Positions 25,679 to 35,933 are shown, counted from the stretch's first letter. The stretch is 64,000 nt of DNA from Desulfococcus sp041737845 (GCF_041737845.1 NZ_JBGSQX010000008.1:14460-78459), one strand, 5' to 3'. Notes: generated by a model from the sequence alone, not told the origin. Numbers and translations are program-made.

Positions 25679-26689
25679 TTACGGGCTTATGCCCCTGTCG
25701 GCGTCCGGCTCCAGGTGGCCGCCGGCCGCAAGATATTTCCGGACGTATTCCCGGATGGCCTCCTCGAGGGGCATGCAGACATGGGCGCAGCCGGCATCCC
25801 GAAGCCGGGACGTGTCGGCGCAGGTGTAATACTGGTATTTTCCCCTGAGGGCTTCGGGCATGGGGACATACTCGATATTCAAGGGCTTTCCCGCTGCCGA
25901 AAAGAGGGCCCGGGCCACGTCGTTCCAGGACCGGGCCGTTCCCGTGCCGATATTGAAGAGGCCGTTGACCTCGGGGTGATCGAGAAAGAAGAGGGTCATG
26001 GCGACGGCGTCGGCCACATAGATGAAGTCGCGAAGCTGTTCGCCGTCTCCGTAGTCGCTCCGGTGGGATTTGAAGAGCCGGATTCTGCCCTCGTCCCGGA
26101 CGCCGGGATAGGCCTTGTTGACGACGCTCCGCATCTCCCCCTTGTGGTATTCGTTGGGGCCGTAGACGTTGAAGTACTTGAGGCCCGCCATGTGGTCCAG
26201 CCAGCCCTCCCGGCGGGCCAGGAGGTCGAAGAGGTGCTTCGAATACCCGTACATGTTGAGGGGCCGCAGATGGTGGAGGGCCGCTGCGTCGTCCCTGTAG
26301 CCGTGTTCCCCGGCGCCGTAAGTGGCCGCGCTGGAGGCGTAGATGAAGCGGCAGTCGCGCCGGCCGACCTGCCACCGGGCGATCCGGGCGGTGTACCGGT
26401 AGTTGTTTTCCATGAGAAAATCGGCGTTCCGCTCGGTGGTGGCGGAGCAGGCCCCCAGGTGGAAGATGGCCCGGATGTCGCCACCGAAGGCGTTTTTTTC
26501 GAGCCTCTCGATGAAATCGCCCCGGTCGAGGTAGTCGAGATACCTCAGGGGTACCAGGTTCTTCCATTTTTCCGATTCCCCCAGGTGGTCGACGATCAAC
26601 AGGTCGTCGATCCCCCGGCGGTTGAGCTGACAGGCAATGGCGCTTCCGATGAATCCCGCGCCGCCGGTGATCACAATCATATTCTTCAT
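25679..26689 (-). CDS. hldD: ADP-L-glycero-D-manno-heptose 6-epimerase
   Basis: A 336-residue extended short-chain dehydrogenase that makes the L-glycero heptose precursor of lipopolysaccharide core, implying an LPS-bearing Gram-negative host. It has the NADP site ITGGAGFIGSAIA, the active-site SSAATYG with the YGYSK catalytic pair, VYGPNEYHKG and an RDFIYVADAV segment. The ATG overlaps the stop of the VWA gene upstream. Other LPS heptose genes are not in the window. Confidence 0.93.
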   Translation of the reverse strand: MKNMIVITGGAGFIGSAIACQLNRRGIDDLLIVDHLGESEKWKNLVPLRYLDYLDRGDFIERLEKNAFGGDIRAIFHLGACSATTERNADFLMENNYRYTARIARWQVGRRDCRFIYASSAATYGAGEHGYRDDAAALHHLRPLNMYGYSKHLFDLLARREGWLDHMAGLKYFNVYGPNEYHKGEMRSVVNKAYPGVRDEGRIRLFKSHRSDYGDGEQLRDFIYVADAVAMTLFFLDHPEVNGLFNIGTGTARSWNDVARALFSAAGKPLNIEYVPMPEALRGKYQYYTCADTSRLRDAGCAHVCMPLEEAIREYVRKYLAAGGHLEPDADRGISP

Positions 26690-27876
26690 TTTCCCGATAA
26701 ATGCGCCACGGCCTTCTCCAGGCCGTCAATGGACAGTTCGAACATTGGGAAGATCTGCCCGATCATGGTGATGGTGCGGGTGTATCCCCACATCCGCTCC
26801 GGCACGGGATTGAGCCACGCCGACCGGGGGAAGGTCTCCGTCAGGAACCGGAGCTGTTCGATGCTGGGCCTGCCGCTCCGCTCCTCCAGGTGGATCGATC
26901 CGTCCGCCGTCATGAGCTCGTAGGGGGCCATGCTCGCATCCCCCACGACGATGAGGCGGGTTTCCGGGTCGAACCGCGCGAACTCCGAAACCCGCTGGGC
27001 CTTTTTGTAGCGGGCCGCATCCGCCCAGACATTGTCGTAGATCGTGTTGTGGAAAAAATAGGTTGTCAGCTCCTTGAACTGGGCCCGGGCATAATTGAAA
27101 AGCGTCTGGACCACCGGGATGTAAGGGTCCATGGACCACCCGCCGTTGTCGATGGCGAGAATGATCTTGAGGCGGTCCTTCAGGCTCTGCTCGAAGACGA
27201 TCTCGATCTCGCCCGCGTTCTTCATGGTCTGGTAGATGGTCTCGTCCACGTTGACCTGGTCTTTGGGGCCGGCGGGCACCAGGTTCCGGAGCCGCTTCAG
27301 GGCCTCGCCCATCATGGCCTGGGTCAGGGGGCCCTCCAGGGAGTAGTCCCGGTAGCGGCGGTCCATGGCCACCTTGACGGCGGACCGGTTTCGGGAGACC
27401 CCGCCCACCCGCATCCCGCCGGGGTGGTATCCGGAATGGCCCACCGGGGAGGTGCCGCCGGTCCCGATCCATTTGCTTCCGCCGTGGTGGGCTTCGGTCT
27501 GCTCCTTGAGGCGCTCTTTGAAATACTGGATCAGCTCGTCGGGCGACATCCCGGCGAGGGTGGATTCCTCCTCGCCCAGGGCCCTGGCCAGCTCCCGTGG
27601 GTTTTTCAGCCACTGCTCGAGGAGGAGGCGGGCCATGTCGTCGAGCTCGAAGCCGCCGGCGTCGGGGAGATCGGCGCCCGCAAAGTGGTGGGCGAAGACC
27701 TGGTCGAAGATGTCGAAATACCGCTCGCTCTTGACCAGGATCGCCCGGGCGGCCGTGTAGAACTCGTTCAGGGAGTGGATCATTCCGCCGGCGAGGGCCT
27801 TGTGAAGCGTCAGGAAGGCCGTGGGGCTGACGGGGACCCCCGAGCTTTTGAGCAGGTAGAAGAAGTCGACGAACAT
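26686..27876 (-). CDS. VWA (CoxE-like) domain protein with degenerate MIDAS
   Basis: A 396-residue protein of the CoxE-like VWA group that pairs with MoxR ATPases. The C-terminal half holds the VWA domain, but its metal site reads DNGGWSM where a working MIDAS reads DxSxS, so metal binding is doubtful. A Gly- and His-rich linker (about 145-165, GGTSPVGHSGYHPGGMRVGG) precedes it. It starts seven bases after the MoxR gene stop and overlaps hldD by 4 bp. MoxR-VWA pairs act as chaperone or metal-insertion systems; the client here is unknown. Confidence 0.85.
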   Translation of the reverse strand: MFVDFFYLLKSSGVPVSPTAFLTLHKALAGGMIHSLNEFYTAARAILVKSERYFDIFDQVFAHHFAGADLPDAGGFELDDMARLLLEQWLKNPRELARALGEEESTLAGMSPDELIQYFKERLKEQTEAHHGGSKWIGTGGTSPVGHSGYHPGGMRVGGVSRNRSAVKVAMDRRYRDYSLEGPLTQAMMGEALKRLRNLVPAGPKDQVNVDETIYQTMKNAGEIEIVFEQSLKDRLKIILAIDNGGWSMDPYIPVVQTLFNYARAQFKELTTYFFHNTIYDNVWADAARYKKAQRVSEFARFDPETRLIVVGDASMAPYELMTADGSIHLEERSGRPSIEQLRFLTETFPRSAWLNPVPERMWGYTRTITMIGQIFPMFELSIDGLEKAVAHLSGK

Positions 27877-27883
27877 GGGCGCC

Positions 27884-28732
27884 TTAGAAAAGCTTCCGGC
27901 GGCTCGTGAAATTGAGCGCCCGCTGGTAGTCCCCGCTCTTCTTGAAGAGCACGCCCAGGTAGGGGACCTCCCCCTTCTGGAGCTTTTTCGGCGTGAAATC
28001 CGGGTCGGCCCGGAGGGCCCGGATCCAGTTGATGAGTTCCCGGGTGGCCGGCTTCTTCTCCACGGCGTCCAGCTCCCTCAGGCCGTAAAAAGCGGTGATG
28101 GCGCCTTCCATGAGGTTTTCCTCGATGCCGGGGAAATGGACCGCGATGATCTTGCGCATCATTTTGGGGTCCGGGAAGGCGATGTGGTGAAAATTGCACC
28201 GGCCCAGGAACGGGTCGGAGAGGTCCTTCTTGGCGTTGGAGGTGATGATGATAACGGGCCGGTGGCGGGTCTGGACGGTTTTGTCGATTTCGATGATGTC
28301 GAAGGCCATCTGGTCCAGGACGTCCAGCATGTCGTCCTGGAAATCGGTGTCGGCCTTGTCGATCTCGTCGATGAGGAGGACCGTCCGCCGCTCGGCCGTG
28401 AAGGCCTGGCCGATCTTGCCCATGGAAATATATTCCTCGATGTTGCTGACGTCCCGGCGGGAGTCGCCGAAGCGGCTGTCGTTGAGCCGCGTGAGGGTGT
28501 CGTACTGGTAAAGCGCGCTCACCAGCTTCATGCTCGATTTGACGTTCAGAACGATGAGCGGCATGTCGAGGCTCTCCGCGATGGCGTGGGCGAGCATGGT
28601 TTTGCCCGTGCCCGGCTCCCCCTTCAGCAGGAGGGGCATCTCTAAGGCCATGGAGATGTTGACGATGCTCGCCAGTTCGTCATCCAAAATGTAGCGGTTG
28701 GCGCCGCTGAACTGTGGTCCGGTCTCTGTCAT
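27884..28732 (-). CDS. MoxR-family AAA+ ATPase
   Basis: A 282-residue AAA+ ATPase. Walker A is GEPGTGKTMLA (about residue 38), Walker B is VLLIDEIDKAD, and ITSNAKKDLSDPFLGRCNFHH gives sensor 1 and the arginine finger. ATG 28732 (MTETGPQFSG) is chosen; the frame runs further upstream only as a shadow of the previous gene. It forms a pair with the VWA protein downstream, the usual MoxR arrangement for assembling or activating a protein complex. Confidence 0.92.
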   Translation of the reverse strand: MTETGPQFSGANRYILDDELASIVNISMALEMPLLLKGEPGTGKTMLAHAIAESLDMPLIVLNVKSSMKLVSALYQYDTLTRLNDSRFGDSRRDVSNIEEYISMGKIGQAFTAERRTVLLIDEIDKADTDFQDDMLDVLDQMAFDIIEIDKTVQTRHRPVIIITSNAKKDLSDPFLGRCNFHHIAFPDPKMMRKIIAVHFPGIEENLMEGAITAFYGLRELDAVEKKPATRELINWIRALRADPDFTPKKLQKGEVPYLGVLFKKSGDYQRALNFTSRRKLF

Positions 28733-28740
28733 CAATCCCC

Positions 28741-29802
28741 TCACTCTCCTCTCAGTCTTCTGGAAACCGCCCGGGTCAGCTCGAGGACGCGGACGGCATG
28801 ATCCCGGCTCAGGGAACCGGTGCCGCAGCTCGGTGTGATGAGCGTCTGCGCGAGGATGCGGCTCCGATCGAACCCCAGTGCCTGGACCTGCCTGGCCTGG
28901 GCTTCCCATCGCGATACCAGGGAATCTACGGTTTCGGAGGCGACGGCGTCGCTGGTGGGGACGATCCCCCAGGCGATGATCCGCCCCTCCTCGATGAACC
29001 GACGGACCGCCTTTTCATAGAGAATGAAGCGGTCGAAATAGCTGTAGGCGTCGAAATTGACGATGTCCACCGCCGTATCCATGATCAGGTCCCATTCGGT
29101 GTTGGCGCAGATGTGTATGCCGGCCATGCCGCCCTCGGCATGGACGGCGTCGGCCACCTCGCCTACGGCGCCGGTCACGTCGGCCTTGGAAATGCTGATG
29201 AATTCCGACGACCCGAACCCCGCCAGGGCCGGCTCATCGATGAACAGGATGACGGGGCGGCCGAAGCGGGCCATCCGCCGGACCTGCCACCGGGCGTTCA
29301 GGGCCAGCAGCTTGACGGCCGCGTCCCGGAGCTGTTCGTCGTAGAACACGGCCCGGCCGGCCTGGTCCTTGACGGCGGTGGTGAAGGTGACGGGGCCCGT
29401 CACCTGGCCTTTCAAAGCGGCCGGCGGCGTACCCAGGGCCGCCACATGCGAAAGAAAGACGTAAAAGCCCCGGGCCGTGTCCGGCGCGAAGGCGAACCGG
29501 GTCCCGTCGAGGTCGGCGCCGCCTTCCGCCACAGCCAGGTAGTCCTCGTAAAATTCGGCCAGGGACGCCGAAAAATCCTCCGCAGAGGTATCGATGCACC
29601 GCCTTCCGCCCACCGTCGAAAGCCCCGGAAGCCCCGGCATGAACTGGGCGATCATTCCTTCCTCCGGGTAGGTCGGGAGCTGGACCCACAGGGGAATGTC
29701 AGGGGTGTGGCTGAAGACCAGCCGGGCCGCCTCCTCGTGATCGTCCAGAGGGAGGCTGCCGATGAGCACCGGGAGCCCTCCCGGCCGGAATGTCTCTTCC
29801 AT
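28741..29802 (-). CDS. Core-type methionine synthase (MetE C-terminal domain-like)
   Basis: A 353-residue single-barrel protein related to the catalytic domain of cobalamin-independent methionine synthase. Zinc ligands are visible as HIC in GIHICANTEWDL and Cys in TPSCGTGSL. The folate-binding N-terminal half of MetE is missing. Such short core-MetE proteins are known in anaerobes and are thought to take the methyl group from a corrinoid protein rather than from methyl-tetrahydrofolate; a uroporphyrinogen-decarboxylase-like methyltransferase is the alternative. ATG 29802 is chosen because the protein then starts MEETFRPGGLPVLIGSLP. No SAM riboswitch was recognised upstream. Confidence 0.82.
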   Translation of the reverse strand: MEETFRPGGLPVLIGSLPLDDHEEAARLVFSHTPDIPLWVQLPTYPEEGMIAQFMPGLPGLSTVGGRRCIDTSAEDFSASLAEFYEDYLAVAEGGADLDGTRFAFAPDTARGFYVFLSHVAALGTPPAALKGQVTGPVTFTTAVKDQAGRAVFYDEQLRDAAVKLLALNARWQVRRMARFGRPVILFIDEPALAGFGSSEFISISKADVTGAVGEVADAVHAEGGMAGIHICANTEWDLIMDTAVDIVNFDAYSYFDRFILYEKAVRRFIEEGRIIAWGIVPTSDAVASETVDSLVSRWEAQARQVQALGFDRSRILAQTLITPSCGTGSLSRDHAVRVLELTRAVSRRLRGE

Positions 29803-29917
29803 GCGTGTTGTCGCCTTTCTGTAACGGTTGTCTCGGATCGAGAGGTCTGACCCGCGATCTTTCCGTAAAACCCACAATCATTACCATTCAGGCGGAATTT
29901 TGACAAGAATAGATTAT

Positions 29918-29946
29918 TTGACACTGACCCATCGCGGTGGTATGTT
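29918..29946 (+). promoter_or_regulatory. Strong sigma-70 promoter candidate
   Basis: TTGACA (29918-29923), 17-base spacer, TATGTT (29941-29946) running into an AT-rich TTTATATATT. It drives the zinc-ribbon gene and tatA, leaving a leader of about 150 bases. Another TTGACA starts at 29900. Confidence 0.6.
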
Positions 29947-29964
29947 TTATATATTAAGGAAAAC

Positions 29965-30100
29965 ATGGCCGTTTCGGCCATGATGGCTTGAGACCAACGG
30001 ATGCTGATTTTGGCGGGGAAGACGCCCGGGTCAAGGCCCTGCACACGGGAATGCAGCCAATATCCTTGTCCTGAAGTCCATACCAGCGGTTGAGGTCGAC
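29965..30100 (+). ncRNA. Structured leader or small RNA, family unknown
   Basis: Between the promoter and the ATG at 30101 are several short hairpins: ATGGCCG/CGGCCAT (29965-29971 with 29975-29981), GGCG/CGCC (30012-30026) and CTGCA/TGCAG (30039-30043 with 30052-30056). GACCAAC near 29992 can also pair with GGTTGAGGTC near 30090, closing the whole region. I do not recognise a known riboswitch or 6S RNA. Confidence 0.35.
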
Positions 30101-30505
30101 ATGGCGGATATCATCTCTCTGAAGAACAGGGTGCAGGAGACCCGGGAAAAAAAGATGGCCGCCGACAGGCTGCGCAAGCTTCAGGCCGTCAGAAGCGTGC
30201 TTCAGGAAGCCAAGGGGATTCTCACCTGTGAAAAGTGCCATCATGAACTCGATGAGGCGTCCCTGCACCGGGAGCGTGATCCGAGGGTGCCCTATCTTTT
30301 CTGTGAAAGCTGTGCCGAGGAATACGTCGACTACATCGAACGGCTCCAGGGAAGAGGCGACAAGATGTGCTACTGGAGAAACCGGCAATGGTTTGACATC
30401 TGGAAACGGTGGATTGAATACCGCGGGACGATCGACACCTTTCTGCGGTCGAAGGAATTTAGGCGGCTTCTGGAGGAGCTGAAACAGGTGGGGCCTTTTG
30501 AATAG
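30101..30505 (+). CDS. Small zinc-ribbon-like hypothetical protein
   Basis: A 134-residue soluble protein: a basic, Lys/Arg-rich helix (residues 1-40) followed by two CxxC motifs (LTCEKCHHEL and LFCESCAEEY, about residues 43-46 and 67-70) that could form a zinc ribbon, then a Trp/Arg-rich C-terminus (YWRNRQWFDIWKRW). I do not recognise a family. It is followed 12 bases later by tatA and preceded by a strong promoter and folded leader, so it seems well expressed. Confidence 0.7.
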   Translation: MADIISLKNRVQETREKKMAADRLRKLQAVRSVLQEAKGILTCEKCHHELDEASLHRERDPRVPYLFCESCAEEYVDYIERLQGRGDKMCYWRNRQWFDIWKRWIEYRGTIDTFLRSKEFRRLLEELKQVGPFE

Positions 30506-30517
30506 GAGGAGTGATCT

Positions 30518-30703
30518 ATGTTTGGAATTGGCATGCCGGAACTAATTGTTATCCTGGTGATTATCCTGATCATATTCGGTGCGGGCAAGCTGCCCGAGAT
30601 CGGCGCCGGGATGGGGAAGGCCATCCGCAATTTTAAATCCGCCACATCTGAATCCGGGAAGGATGAAAAAGAGAAAATCGAGGACAAGAAAGACGTGTCC
30701 TGA
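30518..30703 (+). CDS. tatA: Twin-arginine translocase subunit TatA/TatE
   Basis: A 61-residue Tat pore component: one N-terminal membrane helix (MPELIVILVIILIIFG), the conserved FGAGKLPEIGAGMGKAIRNFK amphipathic helix, and a short charged tail. A GGAGG lies before the ATG. It helps export folded proteins, often redox enzymes with metal cofactors. tatB and tatC are not in the window. Confidence 0.93.
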   Translation: MFGIGMPELIVILVIILIIFGAGKLPEIGAGMGKAIRNFKSATSESGKDEKEKIEDKKDVS

Positions 30704-30749
30704 TGTAGCCTTTTGACCGCACCCCCGTTCGATGCCGTTTTGAAAGCAA

Positions 30750-30782
30750 AGCGACCGCTGTCCGGCCCGCGGCCGCTTTTTC
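30750..30782 (+). terminator. Terminator after tatA
   Basis: AGCGACCGC (30750-30758) pairs with GCGGCCGCT (30769-30777) with one mismatch, followed by TTTTT. It separates tatA from the convergent MDR gene. Confidence 0.6.
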
Positions 30783-30804
30783 TATGCCTTCCGGCTGGGC
30801 GGCG

Positions 30805-31803
30805 TCAGGCGTCCAGATTGATGATGACCCGGCCTTTCTGCCGGCCCTGAAGGATGCACTCGATGTCGGCATCCAGGTCGGCAAGGGAGATTTCCCTGGC
30901 CAGCCCGTCGAGACCGCCCGGTTTCCACTCCCCCGCCAGCCGCTCCCACACCCGGACGCGGGTGTCCATGGGGCAGTTCTGGGAGTCGATCCCGATCAGC
31001 TTCACGCCCCTCAGGATAAACGGGAACACGGTGATGGGCAGGTCCGGAGAGGCGACGTTTCCGCAGCAGGTCACGGTGCCGTTCAGGTTCGTCGACTTGA
31101 TGGCCGTGGCCAGGATCTCCCCGCCGACCGTATCGACCACCCCGGCCCACCTCCCCTTGAGCAGGGGTTTTCCGCTGGTGTCCAGCACCGCCTCCCTGGA
31201 GAGGACCTCCCGGGCGCCGATCCCTTTCAGGAAGCTTGCCTCGTCGGTTTTCCCGGTGGCGGCCACAACCGTGTAGCCCAGCCCGGCCAGCATCGCCACC
31301 GCCAGGCTCCCGACGCCGCCCGTGGCGCCGGTCACCAGGATTTCCCCCCGGTCCTTCGGGGTGGTATGGGTGAGGTGAAGAAGGGAGAGGCCTGCCGTGA
31401 ACCCGGCGGTTCCATAAATCATGCTTTCTCTCAGGCTGAGGCCGGACGGCAGCGGGACCACCCAGGCGGCCGGCACCCGGATATACTGACCGAAGCCGCC
31501 GGAGGTGTTCATGCCGAGGTCGTAGCTGGTGACGATGACCTCGTCGCCGGCCCTGATGGCCCCGGCGCCGCTCTCTTCGACGATGCCGGCCGCATCGATC
31601 CCCGGCGTATGGGGATATCTGCGGGTGACCCCCCGGTTTCCGGCGGCGGAAAGGGCGTCCTTGTAGTTGAGGGACGAATACCTGACCCGCACCAGCACCT
31701 CGCCCTCGGGCAGATCGCTTATAGCGCGGTCGGTAATGGTCCGTGCAAACCGGTTCGGTTCGACCTCTTCCACCCAAATCGCTTTGAATCGCTTGTCTTC
31801 CAT
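30805..31803 (-). CDS. MDR oxidoreductase, acrylyl-CoA reductase (AcuI/YhdH)-like
   Basis: A 332-residue zinc-free medium-chain reductase. The NADPH site is TGATGGVGSLAVAMLAGLGY, the N-terminus has VRYSSLNYKDALSAAGNRGV (typical of the YhdH/AcuI group), and the catalytic-zinc ligands of alcohol dehydrogenases are absent. AcuI-type enzymes reduce acrylyl-CoA to propionyl-CoA. It is the last gene of the livGKHMF operon (gap 16 bases), which suggests that the substrate imported by the Liv system is degraded through an enoyl- or acrylyl-CoA step. Quinone reductase activity is the alternative. Confidence 0.83.
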   Translation of the reverse strand: MEDKRFKAIWVEEVEPNRFARTITDRAISDLPEGEVLVRVRYSSLNYKDALSAAGNRGVTRRYPHTPGIDAAGIVEESGAGAIRAGDEVIVTSYDLGMNTSGGFGQYIRVPAAWVVPLPSGLSLRESMIYGTAGFTAGLSLLHLTHTTPKDRGEILVTGATGGVGSLAVAMLAGLGYTVVAATGKTDEASFLKGIGAREVLSREAVLDTSGKPLLKGRWAGVVDTVGGEILATAIKSTNLNGTVTCCGNVASPDLPITVFPFILRGVKLIGIDSQNCPMDTRVRVWERLAGEWKPGGLDGLAREISLADLDADIECILQGRQKGRVIINLDA

Positions 31804-31819
31804 GCCGTCCCCCTTTCTT

Positions 31820-32536
31820 CTATTCCCCCAGATAGGCCTTCCGGATCTCGGGGTTGTGCATCAGGGCATCGGCCCGGTCTTCCATGATGATCCGTCCGGT
31901 TTCCAGCACGTAGCCCCGCCGGGCGGTCTGAAGGGCCAGGTTGGCGTTCTGCTCCACCAGGAGAATCGTGGTGCCCCGGGTCGTGTTGATGTCGTTGATG
32001 ATGTCGAAGATCTTCTGGACGATGAGGGGCGCCAGCCCCAGGGAGGGTTCGTCTAAGAGGAGCACCTGGGGCCGGCTCATCAGCGCCCTCCCGATGGCCA
32101 GCATCTGCTGCTCTCCGCCCGAGAGGGTTCCGCCGTGCTGCCTGCGCCGGTCCTTGAGGATGGGGAACAGGCCGTAGACCGTTTCAAAATCGGCTTCGAT
32201 TTCCGTCCGGTCTCGTCGGTAAAAGGCCCCGAGCGCCAGGTTCTCGTCGACCGTGAGGCGCGGGAAGATCCGCCTGCCCTCGGGCACCTGGCAGAGGCCC
32301 ATGGGCGGCAGCTTTTCCGGGGGCGTGCCGTGGATGGCCCGTCCCTTGTAAAAGATCTCTCCGCTGTCGATGGGCAGGACGCCGCTGGTCGCCATGAGGG
32401 TGGTCGATTTGCCGGCGCCGTTGGCGCCGATCATGGCGACGATCTCCCCGGGGAAGACCTGGATGGAGATCCCCTTGAGGGCCTGAATCCGGCCGTAGCT
32501 CGTATGGACGTTTTTCAGCTCCAGAATCGGTTCCAC
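31820..32536 (-). CDS. livF: Branched-chain amino acid-type ABC transporter ATPase LivF
   Basis: A 238-residue ATPase. Walker A is GANGAGKSTT, the signature is LSGGEQQMLAIGRAL and Walker B is VLLLDEPSLGLAP. The motif ELKNVHTSYGRIQALKGISI is typical of LivF. It partners LivG as the second ATPase of the importer. It ends 16 bases before the MDR gene and starts five bases after the livM stop. Confidence 0.93.
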   Translation of the reverse strand: MEPILELKNVHTSYGRIQALKGISIQVFPGEIVAMIGANGAGKSTTLMATSGVLPIDSGEIFYKGRAIHGTPPEKLPPMGLCQVPEGRRIFPRLTVDENLALGAFYRRDRTEIEADFETVYGLFPILKDRRRQHGGTLSGGEQQMLAIGRALMSRPQVLLLDEPSLGLAPLIVQKIFDIINDINTTRGTTILLVEQNANLALQTARRGYVLETGRIIMEDRADALMHNPEIRKAYLGE

Positions 32537-32541
32537 GGGGC

Positions 32542-33751
<1,210 letters not shown>

Positions 33752-33768
<17 letters not shown>

Positions 33769-34663
33769 CGATATTCTCGCCCATGATCCCCGTTGGCTTG
33801 TAGTAGAGCACGGCAATCAGGATGATGAAGGCGAAGACGTCCTTGTACTGGCCGGAGATATAGCCCGCCCCGAAGATTTCCACCATCCCGATGACGAGTC
33901 CGCCCAGCATGGCGCCCGTGATGTTGCCAATGCCCCCCAGCACCGCGGCGGCAAAGGCCTTGATTCCCGGAAGAAACCCCATGTCGTAGCGGACGGAACC
34001 GTAATAGAGGCCCACCATGATCCCCGCCGCGGCCGCCAGCCCCGCGCCGATGGCGAAGGTCAGGGAGATGATCCGGTTGCTGCTGATGGAGACCAGGGAG
34101 GACATGACCTTGTCCTGGGCCGTGGCCCGCATGGCGATGCCGATTTTGGTCCGGAATACCAGAAGATTGAGACCGATCAGCAGCACCACCGTCATGGAGA
34201 GGATCATGACCCGGAGGTAGCTGATGGTAATCGTGCCCAGGGTGAAGCCGCCCTGGAACAGTTCGCTGGGGTAGGCCTTGTCGTAGACGCCCTGGGTGAG
34301 CATCAGCGCGTTGCTTAAAAAGATGGACATGCCGAGGGCCGAAAGGAGCACCGCGAGCCTCGGCTGACGGCGGAGGGGCTTGTAGGCCACCTTCTCGACG
34401 CCGATGGCGAGAAAGGCGCAGTAGCCCATGGTGAGGGCGAAAGCGGCAATGAGGCAGAGGATGGGGTGGGTTTCCAGAAACCCCCGGCCGGTGAAGTAGC
34501 TGAGAAGGATGACGCCGACATACCCGCCCGCGGCGAAGAACTCGCCGTGGGCGAAATTGATCAGCTGGATCACGCCGTAAACCATGGTGTACCCGAGAGC
34601 GATCAGGGCGTACAATCCCCCCAGGGTGAGACCGTTGATCAGTTGCTGAATGAAGTAATCCAT
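33752..34663 (-). CDS. livH: ABC transporter permease LivH
   Basis: A 303-residue permease. The N-terminus MDYFIQQLINGLTLGGLYALIALGYTMVYGV is diagnostic for LivH, followed by INFAHGEFFAAGGY and the late motif GVEKVAYKPLRRQ. It forms the transmembrane pore together with LivM. Confidence 0.94.
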
Positions 34664-34753
34664 AGGCCCGCTTTTCAGACGCGATTCGGGGTGAACAGGA
34701 GACCGGCGGCCGCCCCGCCGGTTAAGCACAGGGCGGCCGCATGGAAGCGCCGT

Positions 34754-35890
34754 TTACTTGATCAGCCCTATTGCGGGGTCCCAGTAAGGCACGAACTTGC
34801 CGTTCTCGATTTTAAAGGCGATGTAGGTGGATCCGGAGTCGCCGTTCTCCTTGAACTTGATGTGCTTGGATGCGCCCTGGAAATCCATTTTCATGATCTC
34901 GGCCTTGAGCTTGGCGGGGTCGGTGTTGCCGGCGGCCTTGATGGCCTTGAGCAGCACAGTGGTCGCGTCATAGCTATAGGTGGCGTAGGCGGCGATGGGG
35001 CCGTATTTGGGGACGTACATCTGTTCGAAGGCCTTGTATTCCGGGGTGTTGGGATCCGTGAAACCATAGGTCAGATAGATGCCTTCGGCGGCTTCCTTGG
35101 CCACCTCCATGAATTTCGGCTGATACATGGCGTCCTGAGTCACGATCTGGGAGGTGACGCCCAGGCGCTTGGCCTGGATCGCCATGAGCGCGCCGGGGGA
35201 GTATCCCTGAAGGGACATGTAGAGGATGTCGGCGTTGATGGCTTTGGCCTTGGTCAGCACCGCCGAAAAATCCTTGTCGCCCTGGTTGACGTGGTCGTGG
35301 CCCAGCACCTCGATGCCGACCTGTTTGCAGGCTTTTTCGACGCCGTCAGCCAGCCCCTGGCTGTAGGTGGTCTTGTCGTCGATGATGAAAATGGTCTTTG
35401 CGCCCAGGGATTCCTTCATGAATTTGGCCGAGGCGGGGGCCTGGTCGTCATCCCGTCCGCAGAGGCGGAACATGTAAGGAAGGCCCCGGTCGGTCACCAT
35501 CTCGTTGGTCGAGGCGGGGGTCAGCATGGGGATGTTCTCCTCCGCGAGGGCTTCCGAGGCGGGGATGGTGGAGGAGGAGCAGTAGGCGCCGATCACGCCC
35601 ACGACCTCCAGATTGATCAGCTTGTTGGCCGCGGCCACCGCCTGCTTGGGGTCACAGGCCGTATCCTGGGGAAAGAGCTCGATCTTGTCGTAGCCGGGGA
35701 TGCCGCCTTCCTTCGCGAAGACCTCGATGGCCGTGAGCGCGCCGTTCTTGATGTCCGTGCCGTCCGAGGCATAGGGGCCGGTCAGGGGGCTCAGGGAGCC
35801 GATCTTCAGGGTTTTTGCAGCGGCGCCGCCCAGGATGAACGGGACCAGGACACATCCCAGTACCACTGCCTTCAAGAATCTTTTCTTCAT
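34754..35890 (-). CDS. livK: Branched-chain amino acid-type periplasmic binding protein
   Basis: A 378-residue type I periplasmic receptor with signal peptide MKKRFLKAVVLGCVLVPFIL (cleavage near GGAAA-KTLKIG). Family motifs include GSLSPLTGPYASDGTDIKNG, CDPKQAVAAANKLI, GAYCSSSTIPAS and a VSAQD-like VTQDAMYQPKF. ATG 35890 is chosen because GGAGGG lies eight bases upstream; an ATG two codons earlier is too close to it. The ligand may be an amino acid, an amide or an aromatic acid; sequence alone does not decide. Confidence 0.92.
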   Translation of the reverse strand: MKKRFLKAVVLGCVLVPFILGGAAAKTLKIGSLSPLTGPYASDGTDIKNGALTAIEVFAKEGGIPGYDKIELFPQDTACDPKQAVAAANKLINLEVVGVIGAYCSSSTIPASEALAEENIPMLTPASTNEMVTDRGLPYMFRLCGRDDDQAPASAKFMKESLGAKTIFIIDDKTTYSQGLADGVEKACKQVGIEVLGHDHVNQGDKDFSAVLTKAKAINADILYMSLQGYSPGALMAIQAKRLGVTSQIVTQDAMYQPKFMEVAKEAAEGIYLTYGFTDPNTPEYKAFEQMYVPKYGPIAAYATYSYDATTVLLKAIKAAGNTDPAKLKAEIMKMDFQGASKHIKFKENGDSGSTYIAFKIENGKFVPYWDPAIGLIK

Positions 35891-35933
35891 TTGCATTGCC
35901 CTCCTTAGTGAGAATGTTTGACGTTCACGCTTT

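Noticed and set aside
29803..29917. SAM riboswitch upstream of the core methionine synthase
   Set aside because: I looked for the SAM-I/SAM-II type conserved cores on the minus strand and found nothing convincing.
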